Below are positions 44,882-53,625 of a stretch of 64,000 nt of DNA, in pieces. The notes below the pieces were generated by a model that made no database searches, had not been told where the DNA came from, and saw only the letters and a list, made by a program, of their open reading frames with translations. A program made the translations under genes and the position numbers. The stretch spans positions 1 to 64,000 of the forward strand of contig NZ_QXFK01000008.1 in the NCBI RefSeq assembly GCF_003581645.1. Reading direction: 5' to 3'. How positions within the stretch are numbered: position 1 is the stretch's first letter; each line of letters begins with the position of its first letter. The DNA comes from Pelagerythrobacter aerophilus (GTDB taxonomy: Bacteria; Pseudomonadota; Alphaproteobacteria; Sphingomonadales; Sphingomonadaceae).

Positions 44882-46225
44882 CTACTTCCGGTGCACGAGA
44901 GCGGTCGGAGCGGTCCGGCGCAGCGTTTCGAGCGCGTAGTGGAGCTGGTAATCCTTGATCCCCTGCTCCTTCAGCTCGTCGGCCGTCATCGTGAAGCGCG
45001 GATCCTCGCGCAGATCGCGCTCGAGCTCCTCATCCTTCAGGGCAGCTTCGTTGACGAGGTGCCCGCGAAGGTCCGATTCGCGCAGGATGAACTTGGCCCG
45101 CTTGGCCAGATCCGGATCGGAAAGCTGCGGCACGGCGATGTCGGGCTCGATCCCGCCTTCCTGCACCGAATGCCCCCCCGGCGTGTAATAGCGCGCGGTG
45201 GTGAGCTTGAGCGCGGCGTCGGGACCGAGCGGCAGCAGCGTCTGCACGCTGCCCTTGCCGAAGCTGCGCTGGCCCATGACCACGGCGCGGCGGTGATCCT
45301 GCAGCGCACCGGCAACGATCTCGCTGGCGGAGGCCGAACCGGCATCGATCAGAACGATCATCGGCACGCCCTTGGCGATCTCGCCGCGATAGACCGTCTC
45401 GGCGTTGTAGACGTAGGTCTCTCCCGCCGCGCGGCCGCGCTGCGAGACGATACGGCCTTTCTCGAGGAACAGGTCGCTCAGCGCCACTGCTTCATCGAGC
45501 GAGCCCCCGGGGTTGGCCCGCAAGTCCAGCACGAGACCCTTGAGGCCCCCCGGGGCTTCCTTCGAGAGCGCTTCCCACGCGGAGAACACGTCGGCCCCCA
45601 CGTCGCGCGAGAACTCGTTGACCATGATCACGCCGATATTGCCGGACTGGAGTTCGTGCGTGACCGGTTCGAGTTCGATCAGCCCGCGCGTGACCGTGAC
45701 ATCGAAGGGTTCGTCGCGCCCGGGGCGGAAGATGGTCAGGCGGATCGAGGTGCCGGCCGCCCCGCGCATGCGGGAGACCGCCTCGTCGAGGTCGCCCCCA
45801 TAGATCAGCTCGCCATCGAGGTGCGTGATGTAGTCGCCGGCCTTGAGCCCGGCCTCCATCGCAGGACTGCCGCGGAACGGCGAGATGATCTTCACCGCGC
45901 CGTCGTCCATCTGCACGGACAGGCCGAGACCGGTGTAATTGCCGTCGATCATCGTTTCGAGGCGCTGCAGGTCCGACCCGTCGAGATAGGCGGAATGCGG
46001 ATCGAGGCTGGCGAGCATGCCGTCGATCGCGCCGCGGATCAGCTTCTCGTCGTCGACCGGCTCGACGTAACTGGCCTTAATCCGCTCGTACGTCGCGAAC
46101 AGGCGCGCGAATTCGGAGCCGGCGCGGCCATCGACCTGCGCGATGCCCGCAGTGGTCGCCGGAATGAGCGCCACCGCAGTGACGAGCGCGGCCGACCGGG
46201 CGAGATCGGCGAATTTGATGGCCAT
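44882..46225 (-). CDS. ctpA: S41 family C-terminal processing protease
   Basis: A 447-residue periplasmic serine protease. Signal peptide (about 1-28), a PDZ domain (about 90-165, NYTGLGLSVQMDDGAVKII), and the S41 catalytic domain with DLRANPGGSLDEAV, catalytic serine in DAGSASASEIVAG and catalytic lysine in RSFGKGSVQTLLPLG. CtpA-type proteases trim exported proteins at the C-terminus and control peptidoglycan hydrolases. It follows the EnvC-like gene, a pairing common in alphaproteobacteria and functionally sensible. Confidence 0.94.
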   Translation of the reverse strand: MAIKFADLARSAALVTAVALIPATTAGIAQVDGRAGSEFARLFATYERIKASYVEPVDDEKLIRGAIDGMLASLDPHSAYLDGSDLQRLETMIDGNYTGLGLSVQMDDGAVKIISPFRGSPAMEAGLKAGDYITHLDGELIYGGDLDEAVSRMRGAAGTSIRLTIFRPGRDEPFDVTVTRGLIELEPVTHELQSGNIGVIMVNEFSRDVGADVFSAWEALSKEAPGGLKGLVLDLRANPGGSLDEAVALSDLFLEKGRIVSQRGRAAGETYVYNAETVYRGEIAKGVPMIVLIDAGSASASEIVAGALQDHRRAVVMGQRSFGKGSVQTLLPLGPDAALKLTTARYYTPGGHSVQEGGIEPDIAVPQLSDPDLAKRAKFILRESDLRGHLVNEAALKDEELERDLREDPRFTMTADELKEQGIKDYQLHYALETLRRTAPTALVHRK

Positions 46226-46305
46226 AAAGCCTCCTTTACGAGAACGCTTTTATCGCGCGCGCAGGCTTAATGCCAGATGAGGATGCGGTCCGCGCCGCAG
46301 CCCTC

Positions 46306-47529
46306 CTACCCGAGATAGTCGAGCGGGTTCACCGGTGTGCCGTCGCGCCTGAGTTCGAGTGTCACGACCGGCGCGTCGACCGCCGCGACGCCGAGCGGGG
46401 CGCCGGAAACGAGCGCCTCCCCGACATCGACATCGACACGCGAAAGGCCTGTGACGAGGCTGGTCCACCCGCCCTCGTGTTCGATGATGACGATCCGGTC
46501 GTAGCCGCGATAGGGGCCGGCGAAAGCGACTCGGCCGCTGCCCGGGGCGACGACCTGCGCGGCCGGGCGCGGGGCCAGCGAGAGACCATTGCTGCGCACG
46601 CCTGCGGAGGACACCGAGCCGAAGCCCGCCACGGTCTGCCCGACGACGGGAAGCTGGAAATCGTCGGGCGGCGCGGTCGCGGAAGGCGTTGGCGTCGGGC
46701 CGGTGGCGGCAGAAACCCGAGCCGATTCGGGGCTTGCCGGCCGGATCATGGGGCCGGGAAGCGCGGCGAGGTCACGGCGCAGCGCGCTGGCGTCGTCGAG
46801 CCTTGCGATCAGCCCGTCGAGATCGCGCGCCTCCTCCGCCAGCGCGAGCGCCCGCTCGGCCTCGCGGGCAGCGACGCCCGTGGCGCGGCGCGACGCGAGC
46901 CTCTGCCGACTTTCCAGCCCGACCAGTCTTTGGCGCCGCGCGCCGAGCTGCGCCTCGCTCTGGCGCAAGGCCGCGAGAGCCTGCAGCGCTTCGGTTTCGA
47001 GCCGTGCCCCGCGCGCAATCTCCGCGCGGAGGGCGGCGGTGCGCTGGCGCACTTCGGGAACGGTCGTCTCCAGCAGGGCACGCAGATAGACCGTCTCGCG
47101 GAGCGATCCGGGGCGCAAGGCCGACAGCGCGAGCGGCCGGCGGGCGAACTTCTGCAAGGCCGCAGTGAGGCGCAGCAGCGGCTCGCGCCGCTCGGCGAGG
47201 CGCATGTCGAGCTGCTGCCGCTGGCCGTCGATCAGCGCGATTCGCGCCTCCGCGGCGGCGATGTCGGCTTCCGCCTGCTGGATACGCGCGGCGAGCGCGG
47301 CTGCCTCTCGCGCGGTCTTCTCCGCCGCCTCGGTCGCAGCGCGCGCTTCGGCTTCGAGCCGCGCCCCGCGCGCTTGCGCGGCCCGCGCTTCCTCCCGCGC
47401 CTCGCGGAGCGCGGCACGTGCGTCACCGGGATCGAACACGCCGTCGGCCCGCTGCGCGGCAGCAATACCGCCGATCACCCCGGCGGTAGCAGTCATGGTG
47501 AGGACGAGGATCGTCGCGCGACGCGGCAT
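46306..47529 (-). CDS. EnvC-like murein hydrolase activator with degenerate LytM domain
   Basis: A 407-residue exported protein: signal peptide (about 1-25), a long coiled coil rich in alanine, arginine and glutamate (30-250), a proline/threonine linker, and a C-terminal LytM/M23 fold (about 300-407). The zinc ligands are missing: the HxGxD position reads SNGLSLA and the HLHFE position reads VVTLEL. As in EnvC, this indicates an activator of amidases rather than an active peptidase, so it should act in cell separation. Start at MPRRATI; upstream frame overlaps rlmH and is a shadow. Confidence 0.87.
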   Translation of the reverse strand: MPRRATILVLTMTATAGVIGGIAAAQRADGVFDPGDARAALREAREEARAAQARGARLEAEARAATEAAEKTAREAAALAARIQQAEADIAAAEARIALIDGQRQQLDMRLAERREPLLRLTAALQKFARRPLALSALRPGSLRETVYLRALLETTVPEVRQRTAALRAEIARGARLETEALQALAALRQSEAQLGARRQRLVGLESRQRLASRRATGVAAREAERALALAEEARDLDGLIARLDDASALRRDLAALPGPMIRPASPESARVSAATGPTPTPSATAPPDDFQLPVVGQTVAGFGSVSSAGVRSNGLSLAPRPAAQVVAPGSGRVAFAGPYRGYDRIVIIEHEGGWTSLVTGLSRVDVDVGEALVSGAPLGVAAVDAPVVTLELRRDGTPVNPLDYLG

Positions 47530-47533
47530 TGCG

Positions 47534-47956
47534 CTACCCTGCCCGATGGTAGGGGTGTCCGGCAAGAATCGTAGTGGCGCGGTAGAGCTGTTCCAGCAGC
47601 ATGGCGCGCGCGAGCAGGTGCGGCCAGGTCGCATTGCCGAACGCGAGCAGAAGGTCCGCCTCCGCGCGTTCCTCCGCCGAATGGCCATCGGCGGCGCCAA
47701 GCACGAAGCGCGCCTCGCGCACGCCCTCGTCGCGCCAGCGGCCGAGCAGCGCGGCAAAATCTTCGGAGGAGAGCTGCTTGCCGCGCTCGTCGAGAAGCAC
47801 GGTGCGCGCCGGCGCCTGCGGATCGGGCACTTTGCCCCCGGTCTCAGGCAGTTCGGTGGACTTGAATGGCCAGGTCAGCCGCTTCTCGTAACGCGCGACC
47901 AGTTCGGCCTCGGGCGAGCGCCCGATCTTGCCGCGCGCAACGACATGCAGAAGCAT
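47534..47956 (-). CDS. rlmH: 23S rRNA (pseudouridine(1915)-N3)-methyltransferase RlmH
   Basis: A 140-residue SPOUT methyltransferase that methylates pseudouridine 1915 in helix 69 of 23S rRNA. Family blocks: VARYEKRLTWPFKSTELPE, LLDERGKQLSSEDFAALLG, FVLGAADGHSAEERAEADLLLAFG and the C-terminal knot LEQLYRATTILAGHPYHRAG. It follows rsfS by about a dozen bases, the usual order in many bacteria. Confidence 0.95.
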   Translation of the reverse strand: MLLHVVARGKIGRSPEAELVARYEKRLTWPFKSTELPETGGKVPDPQAPARTVLLDERGKQLSSEDFAALLGRWRDEGVREARFVLGAADGHSAEERAEADLLLAFGNATWPHLLARAMLLEQLYRATTILAGHPYHRAG

Positions 47957-47968
47957 GTTTTGTCGGCC

Positions 47969-48382
47969 TCAGGCGGTTCCGGCGGCCACGGGTGGAGCGT
48001 CGCCGAAGGCCCACATGCGTTCCAGGTTGTAGAAGCTGCGGACTTCCGGGCGGAACAGGTGGACGACGACGTCGCCGGCGTCGATCAGCACCCAGTCGGC
48101 CTGGGGCAAGCCTTCGAGCCGCACCGGCCCATGGCCTTCCTGCTTGACCCTTTCGGCGAGCTTCTGCGCGATCGCGGCCACCTGACGGGTCGAACGGCCC
48201 GAGGCGATGACCATGTGATCGGCAATGCTCGACTTGCCCGCGAGCGGGATCGACACGACGTCCTGCGCCTGGTCGTCCTCCAGTTGCGCGAGGACGAGCG
48301 CGTGAAGCGAGCCCGGCTCGGCTTCAATCGCCGGCGGGTGCTGCGAATCGTGCTCGGGCATGGATGTTTGCGCCTGGTTCAT
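47969..48382 (-). CDS. rsfS: Ribosomal silencing factor RsfS
   Basis: A 137-residue protein that binds ribosomal protein uL14 and blocks subunit joining in slow growth. Core pattern: DDQAQDVVSIPLAGKSSIADHMVIASGRSTRQV and ADWVLIDAGDVVVHLFRPEVRSFYNLERMW shortened here to its recognisable parts IADHMVIASG and GDVVVHLFRPEVR. The N-terminal 25 residues are extra and unconserved-looking, so a downstream start is possible. It sits between nadD and rlmH. Confidence 0.93.
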   Translation of the reverse strand: MNQAQTSMPEHDSQHPPAIEAEPGSLHALVLAQLEDDQAQDVVSIPLAGKSSIADHMVIASGRSTRQVAAIAQKLAERVKQEGHGPVRLEGLPQADWVLIDAGDVVVHLFRPEVRSFYNLERMWAFGDAPPVAAGTA

Positions 48383-48439
48383 AGGCGGTTGTTGCGCTCC
48401 TGACGGTTGCGAGAGAAAATGCGAGGGCGGCGATGCGCA

Positions 48440-49108
48440 TCATGGCGCCTGCACGCGCTCCCCCCGGGATATGGGGACTATTCGGCGGAATGTAAGCTGA
48501 TCGCGCGGCGGAACCTGCGAGTAGCGCCCGGCCCACTCGGGGTCGGCACGGCGGATGGCCGTGGCCGATCGGGGATCCGGATCGAAACGCAATGTCACCA
48601 GGCTCGGCGCACTCCAGTCGCCCCTGTTCCTGAACTCGGCAGCTTCGACCCGATGTCGGCGCAGCCATGCCATCGCGGGGCTTGCGAAGGCCGCGCCATC
48701 ATAGCCGGGCCGCGCGATCACCGCAATCGGCATCGCACGCGCTATGCCGCGCCAATCCTTCCACTGGTGGAACTGCGCGAGATTGTCCGCCCCCATGAGC
48801 CACACGAACTCGCGGTCCGGATAGCGCCGGATCAGCGCCCGCAGCGTATCCACCGTGTACCGGGTGCCGAGTTCGCGCTCGATTGCGGTGACGCGGATCG
48901 GCGCGCGGCGCGCCTGGCGGATCGCCGACTTCACTCGCGCAGCGAGCGGAGCCATGCCGGCCCTCGGCTTGAGCGGATTGCCCGGCGAGACGAGCCACCA
49001 GACTTCGTCCAGCCCGAGCGTCTCGGCGGCGAAGAGCGATATCCGGCGGTGCCCGCCATGCGCGGGATTGAAGCTGCCGCCAAGCAGACCGATCCGGCGT
49101 GCACGCAT
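48440..49108 (-). CDS. nadD: Nicotinate-nucleotide adenylyltransferase
   Basis: A 222-residue enzyme that makes deamido-NAD from nicotinate mononucleotide and ATP. The nucleotidyltransferase motif is GLLGGSFNPAHGGHRRISLF (GxFNPxHxGH), then VWWLVSPGNPLKP, FVWLMGADNLAQFHQW, and a late RSATAIRR that stands for the ISSTxIR motif. First gene of the nadD-rsfS-rlmH-envC-ctpA-dsbB-coq7 series on the minus strand, which shares a divergent region with the M23 peptidase gene. Confidence 0.93.
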   Translation of the reverse strand: MRARRIGLLGGSFNPAHGGHRRISLFAAETLGLDEVWWLVSPGNPLKPRAGMAPLAARVKSAIRQARRAPIRVTAIERELGTRYTVDTLRALIRRYPDREFVWLMGADNLAQFHQWKDWRGIARAMPIAVIARPGYDGAAFASPAMAWLRRHRVEAAEFRNRGDWSAPSLVTLRFDPDPRSATAIRRADPEWAGRYSQVPPRDQLTFRRIVPISRGERVQAP

Positions 49109-49234
49109 CAGGGGGAGATCGGCCTCAGGCGGCCGCGTGTGATCAAGCCCATTGCCGCGGCCTAGCAGTGGTGGCCAGGTCTGTCAGGCGCGGATTCGCT
49201 CCACGACCGGGTGAAGCCATTTGCGAAGAACTTG

Positions 49235-49250
49235 GGTTAATTTCGTAACC
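49235..49250. promoter_or_regulatory. Inverted repeat in the nadD / M23 divergent region
   Basis: GGTTA-N6-TAACC, a 16-base symmetrical site, lies about 127 bases before nadD and 124 before the peptidase gene. It resembles an operator in shape, but no specific regulator is implied. Confidence 0.3.
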
Positions 49251-49373
49251 TGGAAACGATTCAGCGTGTGAGTCGTTCGATTCGCCCTTTTACTTTATTT
49301 CACGATTCGACCCGAGGCCCCTCCCATGCTAGCGGCCCCGCCAGAATAAAAGGACGGCATAGGGGTCGTAATT

Positions 49374-50534
49374 TTGGTGACTAGCTCAACCGTAGGCGGA
49401 TGGGTGGACCGCCTTCGGGCTTGGTTCCCGGATCGTGAATTCTTCATGCGATCCCAGGGACAGGTCCGTTTCATTCGGATTTCATCGCGCGTGCAGATGA
49501 CCGCCGCAGGGATCGCCTCGGCGGCGCTCGTCGCGTGGATGGTCAGCCTCGCGATCATGGGCTGGAGCCAGTTCCGCGCTGAAGCCGACCGCATGTCGCT
49601 GCTCGAACGCGAAGCGCGAGTCGCGACATCGGAAGAGCGGCTCGACGCCTATGGCGACGATCTTACCTCCGTCGCGAAGGATCTCGAACAACGCCAGACG
49701 GTGCTCGAGGAAATGGCCGAGATGCTGCCCGACGACATCAAGGGGCAGGCACCGGTCAGCGATTCCACCGGCGAAGCGGCGGAAACCGTCGCCAAGGTCA
49801 GCGCGGTCTTCCCCGAAGCGCGGTCGCTGGCCGAGATCGAGGCGCGCCAGCTCGCGCTGGTCGAGAAAATGACCCGCTTTGCCGACCACCGCGCCGAACG
49901 CGCGGCAACGGCAATGCGCACGCTTGGTCTCGATCCGTCCACGATCCTGCGCTCGGCCCAGCAGGACGCAATGGGTGGTCCGCTCGAACTGCTCGCGACC
50001 GGCGCCGACGGCAAAGTCGATCCGCGTTTCGAGCGCCTCGGCCTCAGCCTCGCGCAGATGGCCGCGCTCGAGCAGGGTCTCGACGGCATTCCGCAGTTCG
50101 AGCCTGCCAATCTCAAGTACATTTCGTCCGGCTTCGGCTATCGCCGCGACCCGTTCACGGGCCACGGCGCGATGCACAAGGGCCTCGATTTCCGCGGTCC
50201 GGTCGGCGCGCCGATCTTCGCCGCGGCGGAAGGCCGCGTCAGCTTCGTCGGTCGCAAGTCGGGCTACGGCAACGTGGTCGAGATCACTCACGGCAACGGC
50301 CTGACCACCCGCTACGCCCATATGTCGAAGTTTTCCGCCAAAGTGGGCCAGCAGGTCGACGCTGGACACGTGATCGGCGCGATCGGCAGCACCGGCCGCT
50401 CGACCGGCCCGCACCTCCACTTCGAAGTCCGCATCAACGGCCGCGCGGTCAATCCGCGGCCCTTCCTGGAGACAGCGCCCGATGTTCTCAAAGAAGCCAG
50501 AGCCCGAGTCGGCGGGAGCGATTCCAATGGCTAG
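49374..50534 (+). CDS. M23 family peptidoglycan endopeptidase
   Basis: A 386-residue protein with a cytoplasmic N-terminus (about 45 residues), one transmembrane anchor (ASAALVAWMVSLAIMGW), periplasmic coiled coils and a C-terminal LytM domain with all zinc ligands: GHGAMHKGLDFRGPVG (HxxxD) and TGPHLHFEVRING (HxH). It should cleave cross-linking peptides of peptidoglycan. The start is a TTG (49374) or the next codon GTG (49377), with AGGGG upstream. The bactofilin gene begins inside its end; this pairing is widespread and ties the hydrolase to cell-shape control. Confidence 0.9.
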   Translation: MVTSSTVGGWVDRLRAWFPDREFFMRSQGQVRFIRISSRVQMTAAGIASAALVAWMVSLAIMGWSQFRAEADRMSLLEREARVATSEERLDAYGDDLTSVAKDLEQRQTVLEEMAEMLPDDIKGQAPVSDSTGEAAETVAKVSAVFPEARSLAEIEARQLALVEKMTRFADHRAERAATAMRTLGLDPSTILRSAQQDAMGGPLELLATGADGKVDPRFERLGLSLAQMAALEQGLDGIPQFEPANLKYISSGFGYRRDPFTGHGAMHKGLDFRGPVGAPIFAAAEGRVSFVGRKSGYGNVVEITHGNGLTTRYAHMSKFSAKVGQQVDAGHVIGAIGSTGRSTGPHLHFEVRINGRAVNPRPFLETAPDVLKEARARVGGSDSNG

Positions 50535-50943
50535 GCCCCCCGCACCTTCCAGTTCGACGTTCTCCGTGATCGGAGCCGACGTCACCATCAAGGGCGACGT
50601 GTCCGCCTCCACCGAGCTTCACGTCGACGGCCGCATCGAGGGCGACATCGCTTGCGATTCGCTCGTCCAGGGCGAAACGAGCGTGATCGAAGGCGCGATC
50701 AGTGCCGAGACGGCGCGCCTCGCCGGCCGGATCTCCGGCTCGATCACCGCGCGTCACCTCGTCGTATTGAAGTCGGCTCGGGTCGAAGGCGACGTGAACT
50801 ACGACGCTCTGACCATCGAGCAGGGCGCCCAGGTCGAAGGCCGCTTCGCCCACCGTGCGCCCAACCAGCGCGGGGCCGACAAGCCGGCCGCGCCGGTCCC
50901 AGCGAGTGATGACGGCGAACCGAAGCTGACGCTGGCGACCTGA
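50482..50943 (+). CDS. Bactofilin family cytoskeletal protein
   Basis: A 153-residue protein with a short flexible N-terminus (MFSKKPEPES), a central right-handed beta-helix (about 28-120, VIGADVTIKGDVSASTELHVDG through ALTIEQGAQVEGRF) and a proline-rich tail. Bactofilins polymerise without nucleotide on the inner membrane and position peptidoglycan enzymes. The start MFSKK is typical of the family and lies 53 bases inside the M23 gene; a second ATG at 50527 would shorten it. The overlap strongly suggests coupled expression. Confidence 0.9.
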   Translation: MFSKKPEPESAGAIPMARPPAPSSSTFSVIGADVTIKGDVSASTELHVDGRIEGDIACDSLVQGETSVIEGAISAETARLAGRISGSITARHLVVLKSARVEGDVNYDALTIEQGAQVEGRFAHRAPNQRGADKPAAPVPASDDGEPKLTLAT

Positions 50944-50968
50944 GCCTCGGGCTAAGCCCGAAGCGCCG

Positions 50969-52639
50969 CTACGCGTCCACCAGCACCTCGGCGCGCAAGG
51001 CCTTGCGGTCGAGCTTGCCGATCATCGTCTTGGGCAGTTCCTCGCGGATGACGACGCCGGAGACGCGCTCGTGCTTCCCCACGCGGGCATTGAGCCAGGT
51101 CTGGAGCTCGGCCGCGGTCGCTTCGGCGCCCTCGGCCAGGGTCACGTAAGCCTGCGGCATCTCTCCGCGATAGGCGTCGGGCACCCCGATCACGAGCGCT
51201 TCCTTGACCGCCGCATGCTCGAGCAGCACGGCTTCGACCTGGCTTGGGAAGACCTTGAACCCGCCGACGGCGATCATGTCCTTGATCCGGTCGACGATGG
51301 TGATGAAGCCGTCCTCGTCGATCTCGGCAACGTCGCCGGTGCGCAGCCAGCGCGTGCCGCCCAGATCGGCAAAGGCGTTCGTCGCGGCATCGGGGCGGTT
51401 CCAGTAGCCCTGCATGATCTGCGGCCCGGCGATGACCAGCTCCCCGGGTTCCCCGTCCGGTGCGGGCCTGGTGGGATCTTCCTTGTCGAGCAGCATCACG
51501 CGGGTCTGCGGGATGACCTGCCCGATCGTGCCCGGCTTGCGCAGCCCGGTGTAGGGATTGGTCGAGACCACGCCCGCGCTCTCGGTCAGTCCGTAGCCTT
51601 CCACCAGCCGCGCGCCGCTCGCCGCCTCGAATTTTTCGCGCACCGGCGCAGGCAGCGGCGCCCCGCCCGAGATAGACACCTTGAGCGAGGAGAAATCGGT
51701 CCGGCCGATCCGCGGATGGTCGAGCAGCGCCTGGAACATCGTCGGCACGCCGGGAAAGGCGGTGACGCGGGTGCGCTCGATCGTCTGCAGCACCTGCTTC
51801 GCATCGAACCGCGGTACCATGGCGATGCAAGCGCCTTTCGCGACCGTGCGGTTGAGCACGCAGGTGTTGGCGAAGACGTGGAACAGCGGCAGCGCGCCCA
51901 TGATCACGTCCGGCTCGTCGCGGTCGAACGGATCGATCGCGTCGACCTGCATCGCATTGACCGCCAGATTAGCATGGGTGAGCATGGCGCCCTTGGGCCG
52001 GCCCGTCGTGCCGCCGGTGTACTGCAGCAGCGCCAAATCGGCGGGCGAGAGCGCGACGGGCGCAGGCTCGCCCTTGGGCAGCATGCCGCTCCACTCGCGG
52101 ACATCCGTCCGCGCCGGGATGGCCGCGATGCTCTTGCGGCCCAGCAGCTTGAGCGCGATCCGCTTCAGCGGCGTCAGCATCGCCCCCAGGCGGCCGACGA
52201 CCAGCGTTTCGAGCGGAGAGCGATCGAGCACTTCCAGCGCCGTCGGCAGCAGGCTTGCGGCGTCGATCGTGACGAGGATTCGGGCGCCCGAATCCTCGAC
52301 CTGCTGGTTGAGCTCTTCGACGGTGTAGAGCGGCGAGAAGTTCACCACCACCGCCCCAGCCATCATCGCGCCGTAATAGGCGGAGACGTAAATGGGCACG
52401 TTGGGCAGGAACAGCCCTACCCGGTCGCCACGGGCAATGCCCAATTCCTGCAGGCCAGCCGCAAAGCGCCGCGCTTCCCCATAAAGCGCCCGGTAGGAAT
52501 AGATCCGCCCGAGGAAGTCGACCAGCGGTGCATCGGGCCGCCGCTCTGCCGCGCGCGCGAAGAGATCGGGGAGCGTTACCGGCTCGAACGGCGTGTCCCA
52601 CGGGGCGGCATGCTGATAAGGCGCCTTACTGACATCCAT
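50969..52639 (-). CDS. Long-chain fatty acid-CoA ligase
   Basis: A 556-residue AMP-forming ligase: LLQYTGGTTGRPKGAMLTH (P-loop motif), VKVSISGGAPLPAP-like region, LVEGYGLTESAGVVSTNPY, WLRTGDVAEIDEDGFITIVDR and the C-terminal lysine in LPKTMIGKLDRKALR. It activates fatty acids to acyl-CoA at the membrane for beta-oxidation or lipid synthesis. The chain length is not readable, but similarity to FadD is clear. The start at MDVSKAPYQ was chosen; 12 residues more are possible upstream. Monocistronic. Confidence 0.9.
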   Translation of the reverse strand: MDVSKAPYQHAAPWDTPFEPVTLPDLFARAAERRPDAPLVDFLGRIYSYRALYGEARRFAAGLQELGIARGDRVGLFLPNVPIYVSAYYGAMMAGAVVVNFSPLYTVEELNQQVEDSGARILVTIDAASLLPTALEVLDRSPLETLVVGRLGAMLTPLKRIALKLLGRKSIAAIPARTDVREWSGMLPKGEPAPVALSPADLALLQYTGGTTGRPKGAMLTHANLAVNAMQVDAIDPFDRDEPDVIMGALPLFHVFANTCVLNRTVAKGACIAMVPRFDAKQVLQTIERTRVTAFPGVPTMFQALLDHPRIGRTDFSSLKVSISGGAPLPAPVREKFEAASGARLVEGYGLTESAGVVSTNPYTGLRKPGTIGQVIPQTRVMLLDKEDPTRPAPDGEPGELVIAGPQIMQGYWNRPDAATNAFADLGGTRWLRTGDVAEIDEDGFITIVDRIKDMIAVGGFKVFPSQVEAVLLEHAAVKEALVIGVPDAYRGEMPQAYVTLAEGAEATAAELQTWLNARVGKHERVSGVVIREELPKTMIGKLDRKALRAEVLVDA

Positions 52640-52799
52640 GTCAACATGGATGCGCGAGACCGTGCGCGAGGGCAAGGACTTTCTGACACCGGTCCAGCCG
52701 GCAGGGACGGTGCGGACACACGCACGCCGTCATCCCGGCGAAAGCCGGGATCGCGAGAGGAGAGGAAGAGCGCTCCCCGCGTCAGCGAGGCCGGCGGCT

Positions 52800-53510
52800 T
52801 CAGAGCTGTTCGTCGCCCTCGTTCTCCGCGGCGCGGCGGGCTTCGAGCCAGGCAGCGGCTTCGGCTTCCTGGGCGGCTTCGGCAGCGGCCTTCTCGTTCG
52901 CCTCGCGCTCGGCACGCAGTTCGGCGATCAGCTTCTCGCGATCCGTGCCCGAGTCGGCCGCTGGTACTGGCGCTTCACCGTCGGCGCCGGCCTTCTTCGC
53001 CGCCTTGGCAACAACCGCGTCGAGCTCGCGCTGCGAGCACAGGCCGAGCGTCACCGGATCCTTCGCCTGGATGTTCTGGATGTTCCAGTGGCTGCGCTCG
53101 CGAATCGCCGCGATCGTGTTGCGCGTGGTGCCGATCAGCTTGGAAATCTGCGCATCCGAAATCTCCGGATGGTTGCGCAGGATCCAGGCGATACCGTCGG
53201 GCTTGTCCTGCCGCTTGGACACCGGGGTGTAGCGCGGGCCCTTGGTCCGCGTCACTTCGACCGGCGCGCGCTGCATCTTGAGCGCATAGCTCGGATCGGC
53301 CTGACCGCGCTCGATTTCCTCCTGCGTCAGCTCGCCCGAGTGGATCGGATCACGCCCGGTGTACTTGCTGCCCGCGAGGTCGTCGGCCATCGCCTGGACT
53401 TCGAGGATATGCAGGCCGCAGAAGTCGGCGATCTGCGTGAAGCTGAGCGAAGTGTTGTCGACGAGCCAGGTGGCGGTCGCATGCGGCATCAGCGGGGTGG
53501 GTTGCGCCAT
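52800..53510 (-). CDS. trcR: TrcR/DUF1013 family cell-cycle transcriptional regulator
   Basis: A 236-residue protein of the DUF1013 family, named TrcR after a cell-cycle regulator found in alphaproteobacteria. N-terminal conserved core: LMPHATATWLVDNTSLSFTQIADFCGLH, EVQAMADD, DPIHSGELTQEEI, and a helix-turn-helix-like PEISDAQISKLIGTTRNTI followed by IRERSHWNIQNI and DPVTLGLCSQRELDAVV. The last 60 residues are an alanine/glutamate-rich coil. With SciP it is the second cell-cycle-type regulator in the window. Confidence 0.88.
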   Translation of the reverse strand: MAQPTPLMPHATATWLVDNTSLSFTQIADFCGLHILEVQAMADDLAGSKYTGRDPIHSGELTQEEIERGQADPSYALKMQRAPVEVTRTKGPRYTPVSKRQDKPDGIAWILRNHPEISDAQISKLIGTTRNTIAAIRERSHWNIQNIQAKDPVTLGLCSQRELDAVVAKAAKKAGADGEAPVPAADSGTDREKLIAELRAEREANEKAAAEAAQEAEAAAWLEARRAAENEGDEQL

Positions 53511-53525
53511 GATCGAAACTGTCCT

Positions 53526-53558
53526 GAAAATATAAGGGCCGCCCCTCGCGGAGCGGCC
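53526..53558 (-). terminator. Rho-independent terminator of the glycolipid operon
   Basis: GGCCGC (53537-53542) pairs with GCGGCC (53553-53558) around a GC-rich loop. On the minus strand the hairpin is followed by CTTATATTTTC. It lies between the end of the glycosyltransferase gene and the trcR start, so it ends the operon coming from 55.6 kb. Confidence 0.7.
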
Positions 53559-53625
53559 GTTGCACAGGCGATTTAGGCGATGCGTCATGCAAGGGCAAGC
53601 TTTTCGGCCTCCCCCATCGGGAAGC

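Noticed and set aside
49264-49285. GTTCGATTC like a tRNA T-loop.
   Set aside because: Flanking bases do not form a T-stem, and no acceptor stem or anticodon arm can be drawn.
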